From Hyphomonadaceae bacterium (GTDB taxonomy: Bacteria > Pseudomonadota > Alphaproteobacteria > Caulobacterales > Aquidulcibacteraceae): a stretch of 8,424 nucleotides of DNA. Location: the NCBI GenBank assembly GCA_003526465.1, contig DPWD01000134.1:1-8424 (forward strand). Direction: 5' to 3'. The notes under the pieces were generated by a model, which was given only the letters and a program-made list of their open reading frames with translations, searched no databases and was not told the DNA's origin. Positions 1 to 6,374 of the stretch are shown here, piece after piece. A program made the translations under genes and the position numbers. Every line of letters begins with the position of its first letter. The stretch's first letter is position 1.

Positions 1-895
1 CGACCGCGGCGCCACCCGCGCGCAGAGCGCCCCATGTGGCGAGAGCGCCTGCGCCGCCCATTACAAGGCCGGATGTGATCGCGGCGCCGGCGCCGAGATT
101 AGGGCCGCCGGTGATGAGGGACGCCGCAAGGTTCGGAATGAAGATCGCCAGCATTGCTAGCATCAAGCTCGCAGTCAGCACCGTGAGCGCTTCATAGATG
201 TCAGCGTCGGGGCTGGGCATGAGTTGATCGAAGACGGCCTGCGCGCCCGAGACAATGAGCGCGAGCGTGAGAATCTTGAGTCCCGCTGAGATGACGTAGC
301 CGAGCGGGCGTTCGGCAAGGAACGCGGAATTCGACCAGATGCCGAAGGGCAAGAGCACGAAACCGGCGAGCGTAACGATTTTGAATTCCAGAAGGGCGAC
401 GACGATCTGGATTGCTAGGATCGCGAACGCGAGCATGATGCCGAGCATCGCAAGCGCGAAGATAAGCGCGTCGACCATATTGCCGAGCACGTCCAGCGCG
501 GATGACGCCGCCTGCGGACTTTCGCCGATGGCGCGGACAATCTCCCAGCCGGTTTCGATGATCTTGCCGGGGTTCAAGAAGTCGCCGGCGCTGAGCGACG
601 ATCCGCCAGCCAGTAGGCCCAATTCGATGAACCCGGCATAGAGCGTTTCTGAAAGCGCCTGCCAGTCATTGATGAGATAGGCGAAGAAGCCGATCAGCAG
701 GATTTTCGAGAAGCCGGCGGCAAGCGAGGCGCGGTTGTCGGAGAGCGCCCAATAGATCCCGGTCAGCGCGACGGTCAGCACGATCATGATGCCAAAGAGG
801 CCGTTGACGGCGCCAGAGATGTTGGCAAAGCCCGCCGACACGGTGTTGGAGAACACCGTCATCAGATCATTGGAGACGCCGCTATCGACTGGCAT
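1..895 (-). CDS. trbL: TrbL/VirB6-like inner-membrane conjugation channel protein (partial, 3' end missing)
   Basis: This is the polytopic inner-membrane component of the Trb mating-pair formation complex (VirB6 family), thought to form part of the DNA path across the inner membrane. I translated it from the ATG at 895-893: 298 codons are open to the window edge, with no stop. The protein starts MPVDSGVSNDLMTVF and has hydrophobic segments at about residues 33-50, 62-76, 142-170, 172-187, 200-221 and 236-256. A Gly/Ala-rich stretch at about 264-298 contains GGPNLGAGAA, typical of TrbL. The family signature around LEFKIVTLAGFVLLPFGIW (169-187), followed by SAFLAERPLGY, is well preserved. The start lies 13 bp after the trbJ stop, and a GAGGT that overlaps that stop is a plausible ribosome-binding site. 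Family members usually have a further polar C-terminal tail, which would lie outside the window. The assignment is secure; only the 3' extent is unknown. Confidence 0.94.
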   Translation of the reverse strand, partial: MPVDSGVSNDLMTVFSNTVSAGFANISGAVNGLFGIMIVLTVALTGIYWALSDNRASLAAGFSKILLIGFFAYLINDWQALSETLYAGFIELGLLAGGSSLSAGDFLNPGKIIETGWEIVRAIGESPQAASSALDVLGNMVDALIFALAMLGIMLAFAILAIQIVVALLEFKIVTLAGFVLLPFGIWSNSAFLAERPLGYVISAGLKILTLALIVSGAQAVFDQLMPSPDADIYEALTVLTASLMLAMLAIFIPNLAASLITGGPNLGAGAAITSGLVMGGAGALATWGALRAGGAAV

Positions 896-908
896 GGGAC
901 GTTAGACC

Positions 909-1646
909 TCAGCGCCGGGCGTTCGGAAGCGGATCGAAATCGGGCGGCGGTACTTCTCCCGCTTCGCGGCCCCACATGCGTTCATGTGTTTCGCGCGATT
1001 GCGCCTCACGCGCTGCGCGCGCGGCCGCCTCAGCGCCAGCCATCCGAGTTTGCGCCGCCAGCAGCGCCTCAAGGCTCTCCAATTGTTCGGAGAGGGCGCC
1101 GATCGCCTGGTTGGTCGCCTGGATGGCGCCGGTCTGACCTTCGGCGCCGCGCGAGGCTGCAAGCGCCCCGCTCATGCGTCCGGAGCGATCGCCGCGACGC
1201 GCTTCGATCTCGGCTGCAATCGCCAGCGTGTCGGCGACGGTGTCGCGGGTGGCCTCGACGCGAGACTCCGCGTCGGTCACCATGTCCATCAGTGTTCTGC
1301 CAGAGAGATCCCCAGGATAAAGAGACTCAAGCTGGTCGCGGAGACGTCCGGCCTCAGCGGAGATGCCCTGAATTCCGGACACCAGACTATTGATGTCGTC
1401 GAGCGCGGCCCGAATCTCGTTGGACTGATCGAACGGCGAACTCGCCAGCATGCGCGCTTGCGCTTCCAATTGTGACGTGAGCAGTGTCACCTGTTCGATA
1501 GCGTGCTTAACCTGCAGCAGGTTCTGCACGAGATTGGTGGGGTCGATGACCGCCATCTGCGCGTGCGCGGACTGAACCGGCGCTATTGTCGTCAGTGCGA
1601 GCGCGCCAGCGGCAACGCTAGAGAGCCAGAGCGATGTCTTCGGCAT
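909..1646 (-). CDS. trbJ: TrbJ/VirB5-like periplasmic mating-pair formation protein
   Basis: This is the TrbJ (VirB5-like) component, exported to the periplasm and associated with the transfer pilus and mating-pair contact. I chose the ATG at 1646-1644 (245 aa), because it gives a clean signal peptide: MPKTS, a hydrophobic core at about 6-24, and a likely signal peptidase site after AHA at 27-29. It also has GGAG/AAGGAC-type ribosome-binding sequence just upstream. A longer in-frame start at 1763 would add 39 Arg/Pro-rich residues encoded within trbE and bury the signal peptide. The mature part begins QMAVIDPTNLVQN, the usual TrbJ opening (the family has DPTN.xQN). It continues as long amphipathic helices, including Ala/Glu-rich coiled-coil-like stretches at about 125-150 and 178-222, with GAIQATNQAIGAL near 173-185. 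It has no cysteine in the mature part. The start overlaps the end of trbE by 29 bp, so translation is probably coupled. Confidence 0.92.
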   Translation of the reverse strand: MPKTSLWLSSVAAGALALTTIAPVQSAHAQMAVIDPTNLVQNLLQVKHAIEQVTLLTSQLEAQARMLASSPFDQSNEIRAALDDINSLVSGIQGISAEAGRLRDQLESLYPGDLSGRTLMDMVTDAESRVEATRDTVADTLAIAAEIEARRGDRSGRMSGALAASRGAEGQTGAIQATNQAIGALSEQLESLEALLAAQTRMAGAEAAARAAREAQSRETHERMWGREAGEVPPPDFDPLPNARR

Positions 1647-4077
1647 TGTCCTTCTCCGTAAAGGGCGCGAATGCGTCGATGAGAGCGTCGACGTGGGTGA
1701 GCCCCTGGGCTTTGAGGAATTCAGCGGCGAAACTGGCGCGGCCGGCGCGTGCAAGCGTCGCATCGATCAAGCTCTGATCCTGCGGCGCCGAAGCGCCGCA
1801 GACCGCGAGTGCTGCGCCGCCGAGGCGAATGTCGATGAGCCGGCGCCCGCCAGGTTGGCGCACGTAATAGGCGCGCTTCGGCGCTGCGAAGGCGATGAGC
1901 TCCAGCTGACGCCGTGTGAGGCCAAAGCCGTGATAGAGTTCGGCGCTCTGCGGTTCAAGCGCGCGGGGATTGGGCAAGAAGATCTGCGTGGGGCAGGATT
2001 CGATCAGGGCGGAGGCGATAGACGAGCGCGCGACATCATCGAGGCTTTGCGTGGCGAAGACGACGGCGACATTCTTCTTGCGCAGCGTCTTCAGCCATTC
2101 GCGGATTTTGGCCGCAAAGCGCGTCTCATCCAAAAAGAGCCAGGCTTCATCGAGTACGAGAAGCGTCGGGCGTCCGTCGAAGCGCCGCTCGATTTCATGA
2201 AAGAGCGCCGAGAGGACAGCGCTCATCGCCGATGGCGCGGCCATGAGACTTTCCATCTCGAAGCAGACGAAAGGTGAAATGGCGACGCGGGTCTCGGCGG
2301 CGTCGAGCAATCGCCCATGCGGCCCGCGCAAGGTGAAGGGCTCTAGGGCGGCAGAGACGGCGCGGTCCTGCAGGAGCGAGGCAAGGATGGTGAGCGTTCG
2401 CTGAGATACCGGCGCTGACGCCATCGTCTGCAATGTCGCCCAAATTTCTTCGCGCGCCTTCGGCGTGATCTCGACGCCGGCCGTTGCGGCGAGATCGGCG
2501 ATCCAATCGGCCGCCCAGACGCGCTCGCTCTCCTCGTCAATACGCGCAAGCGGTTGCAGCGCCACTTTGGAGGCTTCTTCGGCGTCGGGACCGAGCGCCA
2601 GCCATTCGCCGCCCGCACACAAAGTCGCAGCCCGCGCGGATCGGCCTTTGTCAAAGAAGAGAACCTGCGCGTTCGGATATCGGAAGAATTGCAGCGCAAG
2701 GAATGAGAGCAGTGCGCTCTTGCCGGCGCCGGTCGGTCCGACAATCATGGCATGGCCGACATCGCCGACATGCAGAGAGAAGCGGAAGGGCGTGGCGCCG
2801 GCGGTGCGCGCCAGCAGCAGCGGCGGTCCGCCGAGATGCGCGGCGTTGCGCGGCCCGGCCCAGACCGCCGACACCGGCATCATGTCCGCGAGATTGAGGC
2901 TGGACACAATCGGGCGACGCGGATCGGCATAAGGCTCGCCGGGCAATGAGCCAAGCCAGGCTTCGACGGCGTTCAAATCCTCGATCTTAGCGATGAAGCC
3001 TTGCGCATTAAGCGCGGCGACGATGGCGCGGGCCTTGTCGTCAGCGAGAGATGAATCTTGATCCGCCACCGTGACGGTCAAAGTGAGATAGCCATAAGCG
3101 CATGAATCCGAGCCCAGGCATTCAAGCGCGCCATCGCATTCGGCAGCCTTCACTTCGGCGTCGGTATCGACGAGCGGCGCTTCTTCCTTGGTGATGGCTT
3201 CGCGCAACAGCGCGCCCATGCCTTTTCGCTTGGCGAACCATTGCTTGCGCAGGCGGGTGATCTCCCGTTCCGCCGCCGCCTTATCGAGCGCGATCCAGCG
3301 GCACACCCAGCGCAGAGGGAAGGGGAGTTCGCCCACAGCATCGAGCACGCCGGGCGCCGTCGCGGCGGGAAAGCCGCGGACGGAGACGATGCGCAGATGC
3401 TGTTCGCCCAATTGCGGCGCAAGCCCCGCAAGAATGGGCGTGTCGGCCAGCGCAAAATCGAGAAAAGTGGGCTGTGACCCCGACGCCACCCGGTGCGGAC
3501 GCGTCGAAACGCAGGCATGGAGGTAGGTGAGCGTCTCCGCCGCATCCAACAGTCGCGCCTCCGGCAGTGCCGTGGCGAACACATCAACGAGGCCAATGAC
3601 GTCGCGCTGGAATTGATCGAGGTGACGGCGCCAATCGCGATCTTCGGCGCCGCGATCAAACAGCATGCGCTCAATTCCGCTTGCCCGATCAAGCGGCGGC
3701 GCCCACGTGAAGGTGGCGAAATAATCGGTCTCGAACGCTGCGCCATGCGCATCGAAGCCGGCGCGGCGTTCGGCGTCGACAATGGCCGATGTCGCATCTG
3801 GGAAGTCAGAATCCGGGTACGGATCGGCGGATCGGCGGCGCGCCTCAACATGCAGGCACCAATTGGAGCCAAGGCGCTTCATCGCATTGTTGAGCCGCGC
3901 GCGCGTCGCCATCAATTCTTCGGGCGCTGCGCTTTCCAGATCCGGTCCGCGAAACGCGACGGTGGCTTGCAGCGAGCCGTCTTTGTTGAGCACGACGCCG
4001 TTCGCGACCATCAACGCCCAGGGCAGATGATCAGCGAGATGGGCCGGCCGCTGGCGAAACTCGTCGAGGAAGCGCAA
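1618..4077 (-). CDS. trbE: TrbE/VirB4-family conjugation ATPase
   Basis: This is the large VirB4-class ATPase of the conjugation machine, which sits at the inner-membrane base and powers pilus assembly and substrate transfer. The 819-aa length is normal for TrbE. The N-terminal CagE/TrbE domain (about 1-400) opens with RFLDEFRQRPAHLADHLPW and NGVVLNKDGSLQATVAFRGP, characteristic of the family. The ATPase half shows Walker A GPTGAGKS at 447-454, Walker B LLVLDEAW at 639-646 and the ATQS motif at 675-678; all look intact. The start is a TTG (4077-4075). No ATG fits the conserved N-terminus, and AAGGAG lies 8 nt upstream. The gene follows trbD after 13 bp and runs 29 bp into trbJ. It shows no frameshift or missing motif, and the identification is firm. 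Confidence 0.96.
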   Translation of the reverse strand: MRFLDEFRQRPAHLADHLPWALMVANGVVLNKDGSLQATVAFRGPDLESAAPEELMATRARLNNAMKRLGSNWCLHVEARRRSADPYPDSDFPDATSAIVDAERRAGFDAHGAAFETDYFATFTWAPPLDRASGIERMLFDRGAEDRDWRRHLDQFQRDVIGLVDVFATALPEARLLDAAETLTYLHACVSTRPHRVASGSQPTFLDFALADTPILAGLAPQLGEQHLRIVSVRGFPAATAPGVLDAVGELPFPLRWVCRWIALDKAAAEREITRLRKQWFAKRKGMGALLREAITKEEAPLVDTDAEVKAAECDGALECLGSDSCAYGYLTLTVTVADQDSSLADDKARAIVAALNAQGFIAKIEDLNAVEAWLGSLPGEPYADPRRPIVSSLNLADMMPVSAVWAGPRNAAHLGGPPLLLARTAGATPFRFSLHVGDVGHAMIVGPTGAGKSALLSFLALQFFRYPNAQVLFFDKGRSARAATLCAGGEWLALGPDAEEASKVALQPLARIDEESERVWAADWIADLAATAGVEITPKAREEIWATLQTMASAPVSQRTLTILASLLQDRAVSAALEPFTLRGPHGRLLDAAETRVAISPFVCFEMESLMAAPSAMSAVLSALFHEIERRFDGRPTLLVLDEAWLFLDETRFAAKIREWLKTLRKKNVAVVFATQSLDDVARSSIASALIESCPTQIFLPNPRALEPQSAELYHGFGLTRRQLELIAFAAPKRAYYVRQPGGRRLIDIRLGGAALAVCGASAPQDQSLIDATLARAGRASFAAEFLKAQGLTHVDALIDAFAPFTEKDNAEDIALAL

Positions 4078-4085
4078 CGTCGATT

Positions 4086-4091
4086 CTCCTT
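4086..4091 (-). promoter_or_regulatory. Ribosome-binding site of trbE, supporting a TTG start
   Basis: AAGGAG on the minus strand lies 8 nt before the TTG at 4077-4075 and overlaps the last base of the trbD stop codon (TGA, 4093-4091). This near-consensus site at good spacing decides the otherwise unusual TTG start. It also implies that ribosomes finishing trbD are placed to start trbE. Confidence 0.8.
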
Positions 4092-4378
4092 CAGGCGTCG
4101 AGAAAGGCGGGCAAGGTCAGGTGGCGGCGCAGCACTTCGAGAAATCGAGCGTCTTGGCGTGCGGCCCAGAGGCCGACGGCATGCGCGATCGCCCACCAGA
4201 GAAGGCCCAGCCACCAGAGTTTGAGCGCGAGCCCAAGGATGGCGGCGATCGTGCCCATAAGGATCGCGTACTCGCGCGGCACGCCGGCCATCAGCACGGG
4301 TTGCGTCAGCGAGATCGCGATTGGCGCCTCAAACCCTTCCGGGCGGTCATAGGCGCTGTTGAGGGAACGGTCGCTCAT
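4091..4378 (-). CDS. trbD: TrbD/VirB3-like inner-membrane protein
   Basis: This small inner-membrane component of the Trb complex is the VirB3 counterpart and works with the VirB4-type ATPase in pilus assembly. The 95-aa length fits the family. The conserved opening GFEAPIAISLTQPVLMAGVP (15-34) is followed by two closely spaced hydrophobic segments at about 36-53 and 55-72, the latter Trp-rich (LKLWWLGLLWWAIAH). After them comes the typical C-terminal block WAARQDARFLEVLRRH (71-86). The ATG at 4378-4376 lies 6 bp after the trbC stop, and no strong ribosome-binding site is visible, so expression probably depends on coupling to trbC. It ends 13 bp before trbE. Order and sequence both support the call. 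Confidence 0.93.
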   Translation of the reverse strand: MSDRSLNSAYDRPEGFEAPIAISLTQPVLMAGVPREYAILMGTIAAILGLALKLWWLGLLWWAIAHAVGLWAARQDARFLEVLRRHLTLPAFLDA

Positions 4379-4384
4379 GAGTCG

Positions 4385-4714
4385 TCAGGCCGGGATAACG
4401 AAGCCGCCGCCGAAGCCGAACCAATCCAGAAAGAACGACGCGGCCGCGAAAGCGATGGCGACGCCGAACAGGATGGAGATGCCGCGCCGCATTCCTGATC
4501 CGCTTTCGGAGAAGGCAAGACCAAGACCGAACACGGTCACGGCGATAACAGCGGCGGCCTGAGCGACAGGGCCCGTGATGGAATCCACCACGTCCTGCAT
4601 CGGCGTCTCCCACGGCATGCCGGAGCCGGCGGCGTGCGCGGGCGCGACGAGGATCAGCGGCAGCGCAGATGCGATGAGAGCGATGCGCGTGCGGCGCTCA
4701 ATCGTGCGAGACAT
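4385..4714 (-). CDS. trbC: TrbC/VirB2-like conjugative pilin precursor
   Basis: This is the major subunit of the conjugative pilus. The 109-aa precursor has a basic N-terminus (MSRTIERRTR), a hydrophobic core at about 11-25 and a likely signal peptidase site after AHA (26-28). The mature protein begins AGSGMPWETPMQ, as in most TrbC proteins. Two membrane segments follow at about 50-68 and 80-98, separated by a short loop (SESGSGMRRG), and the tail is FLDWFGFGGGFVIPA. In RP4 the related pilin is processed further and made cyclic; whether that happens here cannot be read from the sequence. I chose the ATG at 4714-4712, because GGAGG lies 9 nt upstream and it gives a good signal peptide. An upstream in-frame start at 4795 would add 27 polar residues and is less likely. 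It is the first gene after a 724-bp break, so it may have its own promoter. Confidence 0.95.
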   Translation of the reverse strand: MSRTIERRTRIALIASALPLILVAPAHAAGSGMPWETPMQDVVDSITGPVAQAAAVIAVTVFGLGLAFSESGSGMRRGISILFGVAIAFAAASFFLDWFGFGGGFVIPA

Positions 4715-4800
4715 GAAGTGCGTCCTCCGTTCATGAGCGCGTTTCGGCTCGCACGGAGAGGCAGCAATCTCGGCGCCTGCCGACGTCGGTGGCACGGCGG

Positions 4801-4847
4801 CTTTCGTTGAAAAGAATTGTCGTCCGTTGAATCGAATTCAACGAAAG
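4801..4847. repeat. Nested inverted repeats with three CGTTGAA half-sites upstream of trbC
   Basis: On the plus strand an 11-bp arm, CTTTCGTTGAA (4801-4811), is exactly complementary to TTCAACGAAAG (4837-4847). Inside this, CGTTGAAT (4825-4832) and ATTCAACG (4836-4843) form a perfect 8-bp inverted repeat around a 3-bp centre. The motif CGTTGAA therefore occurs three times: directly at 4805 and 4825, exactly 20 bp apart, and inverted at 4837-4843. The right arm can pair with either of the other two copies, so in RNA the two hairpins exclude each other. The repeat lies about 90-130 bp before the trbC start. An operator for a transcription regulator is the simplest reading; an RNA switch or an insertion footprint is also possible. 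The repeat itself is certain, its function is not. Confidence 0.85.
4813..4841 (-). promoter_or_regulatory. Possible weak sigma-70-type promoter for trbC-trbL
   Basis: On the minus strand TTGAAT (4841-4836) and AATTCT (4818-4813) are separated by 17 bp, giving about 4/6 and 3/6 matches to the -35 and -10 consensus. The placement before trbC makes sense, because the operon is interrupted upstream. The elements sit inside the inverted repeats, so a protein bound to those repeats would block polymerase. The match is weak and could be chance. Confidence 0.22.
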
Positions 4848-5078
4848 TCGCGGATCAGTGGCTTGACGTGCACGCTTATCCCGATCCGCACGAAAACAGC
4901 GCCAGATCGTTTCACTGAAGGGTTCGCAAAGGAAATCCTGGGTGTCCGATTTTGGGGCAGCGACCTTCGCCGACCTTTCGCGTTCATCTGATGGCCGAAG
5001 CGTTCAGAGGCGATGTGAATACTGTTACAAGCGAGGCGACTGCGCATGCGCCCGAACAATATGGCTGTGCAATGCGCC

Positions 5079-5311
5079 TCAATGTTTTCGCCGCACGCCT
5101 TTGCCCAGGCCGATCTTCTTCGCGAATTCGGAGCGTCGAGCCGCATAGTTCGGCGCGACCATTGGATAGTCAGCGGGTAATCCCCAAAGCTTTCGGTTTT
5201 CGTCAGGCGACAAGCCGAAGTTTGCGCGCAGACATAGGCGGTGACAATCATCGCGGTCATGCGCATCGCGTCCGCGGAAGGCGGATTGCCTTGGTCATCG
5301 GCTTGGATCAC
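5079..5311 (-). pseudogene. Internally deleted MucR/Ros-family zinc-finger regulator remnant
   Basis: Intact MucR/Ros proteins are alphaproteobacterial DNA-binding regulators of about 130-150 aa with one Cys2His2-type finger. Two pieces are recognisable here, in different frames. From a GTG at 5311 one frame reads about 27 residues ending MRMTAMIVTAYV, which resembles the MucR N-terminal pattern (LTA.IVSAYV). From 5231 a second frame, shifted by one base, reads 50 residues to a TGA at 5081-5079. These contain LRANFGLSPDENRKLWGLP, then DYPMVAPNYAARRSEFAKKI and a basic end, an excellent match to the MucR C-terminus. About 65 codons are missing between them, including both finger cysteines and the first histidine, and the frame is broken. 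The pieces abut at one point, which suggests a single internal deletion. The N-terminal frame runs on as an unrelated-looking 157-codon ORF to 4838, which I regard as accidental. The C-terminal match is strong; the N-terminal match is suggestive. Confidence 0.8.
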
Positions 5312-5348
5312 GTAAGAATCTCAAGGCAGCCCACGCGCGCGCATTTCG

Positions 5349-5377
5349 ACCTTAGATTGCTGTCGCTCCACCGACAA
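5349..5377 (-). promoter_or_regulatory. Possible relic promoter of the mucR-like gene
   Basis: On the minus strand TTGTCG (5377-5372) and TAAGGT (5354-5349) are 17 bp apart, about 40 bp before the GTG of the mucR-like remnant. A short inverted repeat, TGTCG/CGACA (plus strand 5361-5365 and 5372-5376), overlaps it. The spacing and position suit an own promoter for the regulator, but the consensus match is poor. Confidence 0.2.
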
Positions 5378-5438
5378 GCATTGCGCCCGAAGGGCTTGTG
5401 CGCGTGTCGCAATTGTGGGCGCCCGGAGGCTCCCGCGA

Positions 5439-6374
5439 CTATCGCCGCGCTGTGGAGTGGACGATGGATTCGACGCGCCGTCCGTCTCGGGCGCGGCGTA
5501 TGAAGACAACGAGATCGACCGCATGCGCGATTGCGCGCTTGGGAATCTGCGCGGTGACCTCGGCGATCAGATCTTCCATACGGTGAAGCGCGTCTTGGGC
5601 GGAATTGGCGTGGATGGTCGATAGTCCTCCCGGATGGCCCGTATTCCAGGCTTTGATCGTTTCAAGCGCCGCCGCGCCGTCGCGAATCTCGCCAATCACG
5701 ATGCGGTCGGGCCGCATGCGCAACGCGTCACGAACAAGATCGGCGACGCCGATCGGCTTAGGCGCACGGCGCGTCAGGGCGGGCACGCAATCCCAGGCCG
5801 AGCATTGCAGTTCAGGCGTGTCCTCAATGAGAAAGACACGGTCTTCGGCAAACGCAGGCAACGCCAGCACAGCGTTGGCGAGCGTGGTCTTGCCCGAAGA
5901 AGTGCCACCAGCGATCAGGACATTCTGCTTCGCTATAACCGCAGCCTCGATCTGCGCCGCATGTGCATCGCTCATCACGCCGTCGCGCACGTAGTCCTCG
6001 AGTGTGAAGATGACGGCAGGACGCTTACGGATCGAGAAAGTGGGCGAGGTCGTGATCGGCGGCAGGAAGCCTTGAAACCGCTCTCCCGTCTCAGGGAGCA
6101 CGCCCGACAGGCGCGGCTCCTCTCGGGTGACGGTTTCCCCAACATAATCGGCGATAAGCCGGATGACGCGCTCGCGGGCGGGCGCGTCGAGTGTCGCGCC
6201 ACTATCGGATCGGCCTGCGCGCAAGCGATCGATGACGACGCGGCCGTCGGGATTGGCGAGGATTTCGATCACATCGGGCGCGGCCAAGGCCGACAGAACG
6301 GCGGGCCCAAGCGCATGCCGCAGCGCTTCGAGCCGGCGTTCGACGATGATTGGATGTTCGCCCGCGCGCCGCAT
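5439..6374 (-). CDS. trbB: TrbB/VirB11-family secretion ATPase
   Basis: This is the hexameric cytoplasmic traffic ATPase of the conjugation system (VirB11/GspE superfamily), which couples ATP hydrolysis to pilus assembly and DNA transfer. The protein is 311 aa, close to the usual 320 or so. Its N-terminal domain contains LRHALGPAVLSAL and VIEILANPDGRVVIDRL (35-51). The catalytic half has Walker A GGTSSGKTT at 156-164, the Asp box FLIEDTPELQ at 181-190, Walker B RIVIGEIRDGA at 224-234 and the His box GHPGGLSTIHANSA at 246-259; all look intact. The ATG at 6374 shares a base with the preceding stop (TAATG), with AAGGGC as a possible ribosome-binding site. The end (GRRVESIVHSTARR) lacks the last ten or so residues common in relatives and borders directly on the irregular gap, but no motif is affected. 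Confidence 0.95.
   Translation of the reverse strand: MRRAGEHPIIVERRLEALRHALGPAVLSALAAPDVIEILANPDGRVVIDRLRAGRSDSGATLDAPARERVIRLIADYVGETVTREEPRLSGVLPETGERFQGFLPPITTSPTFSIRKRPAVIFTLEDYVRDGVMSDAHAAQIEAAVIAKQNVLIAGGTSSGKTTLANAVLALPAFAEDRVFLIEDTPELQCSAWDCVPALTRRAPKPIGVADLVRDALRMRPDRIVIGEIRDGAAALETIKAWNTGHPGGLSTIHANSAQDALHRMEDLIAEVTAQIPKRAIAHAVDLVVFIRRARDGRRVESIVHSTARR

Larger units (their letters stand above)
4715..5438. other. Gap between trbB and trbC without an intact gene
   Basis: These 724 bp separate two genes that are usually adjacent. From the trbB side, the parts are as follows. First come 127 bp with no recognised coding content but a possible weak promoter. Then there is a broken mucR-like gene (5079-5311). 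Next are about 230 bp (4848-5078) where I recognise nothing on either strand. Inverted repeats follow at 4801-4847, and finally a leader of about 86 bp carries the trbC ribosome-binding site. Reading frames on both strands here do not look like conserved proteins, apart from the mucR pieces. I see no clear intrinsic terminator, transposase or tRNA. Confidence 0.7.

Noticed and set aside
1647..1763. Upstream in-frame start for trbJ
   Set aside because: It would place 39 Arg/Pro-rich residues, encoded within trbE, before a good signal peptide. The ATG at 1646 has suitable ribosome-binding sequence.
3493..4224. Long plus-strand ORF of 243 codons opposite trbE and trbD
   Set aside because: It is Arg-rich, lacks any family pattern and lies entirely opposite firmly identified genes; it is a by-product of GC-rich codon bias.
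4715..4795. Upstream in-frame start for trbC
   Set aside because: The added 27 residues are polar and precede the signal peptide, while the ATG at 4714 has GGAGG 9 nt upstream.
4848..4950. Possible insertion-sequence end (stretch around GTGCACGCTTATCCCGATC)
   Set aside because: It vaguely recalls terminal repeats of some IS21-type elements, but I find no matching partner end, no target duplication and no transposase fragment. Only an ISfinder search could support it.
4838..5311. A 157-codon minus-strand ORF read as an intact hypothetical gene
   Set aside because: Only its first 27 or so residues look like a protein family (MucR N-terminus). The rest is out of frame with the clear MucR C-terminus encoded in the same DNA and has no recognisable pattern.
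5390..5400. GCCCTTCGGGC hairpin as a terminator after trbB
   Set aside because: The stem is only 4 bp and no run of T follows on either strand.
4952..5503. Plus-strand ORF of 183 codons across the trbB-trbC gap
   Set aside because: It runs antisense through both the mucR remnant and the end of trbB, has no ribosome-binding site that I could identify and resembles no known family.
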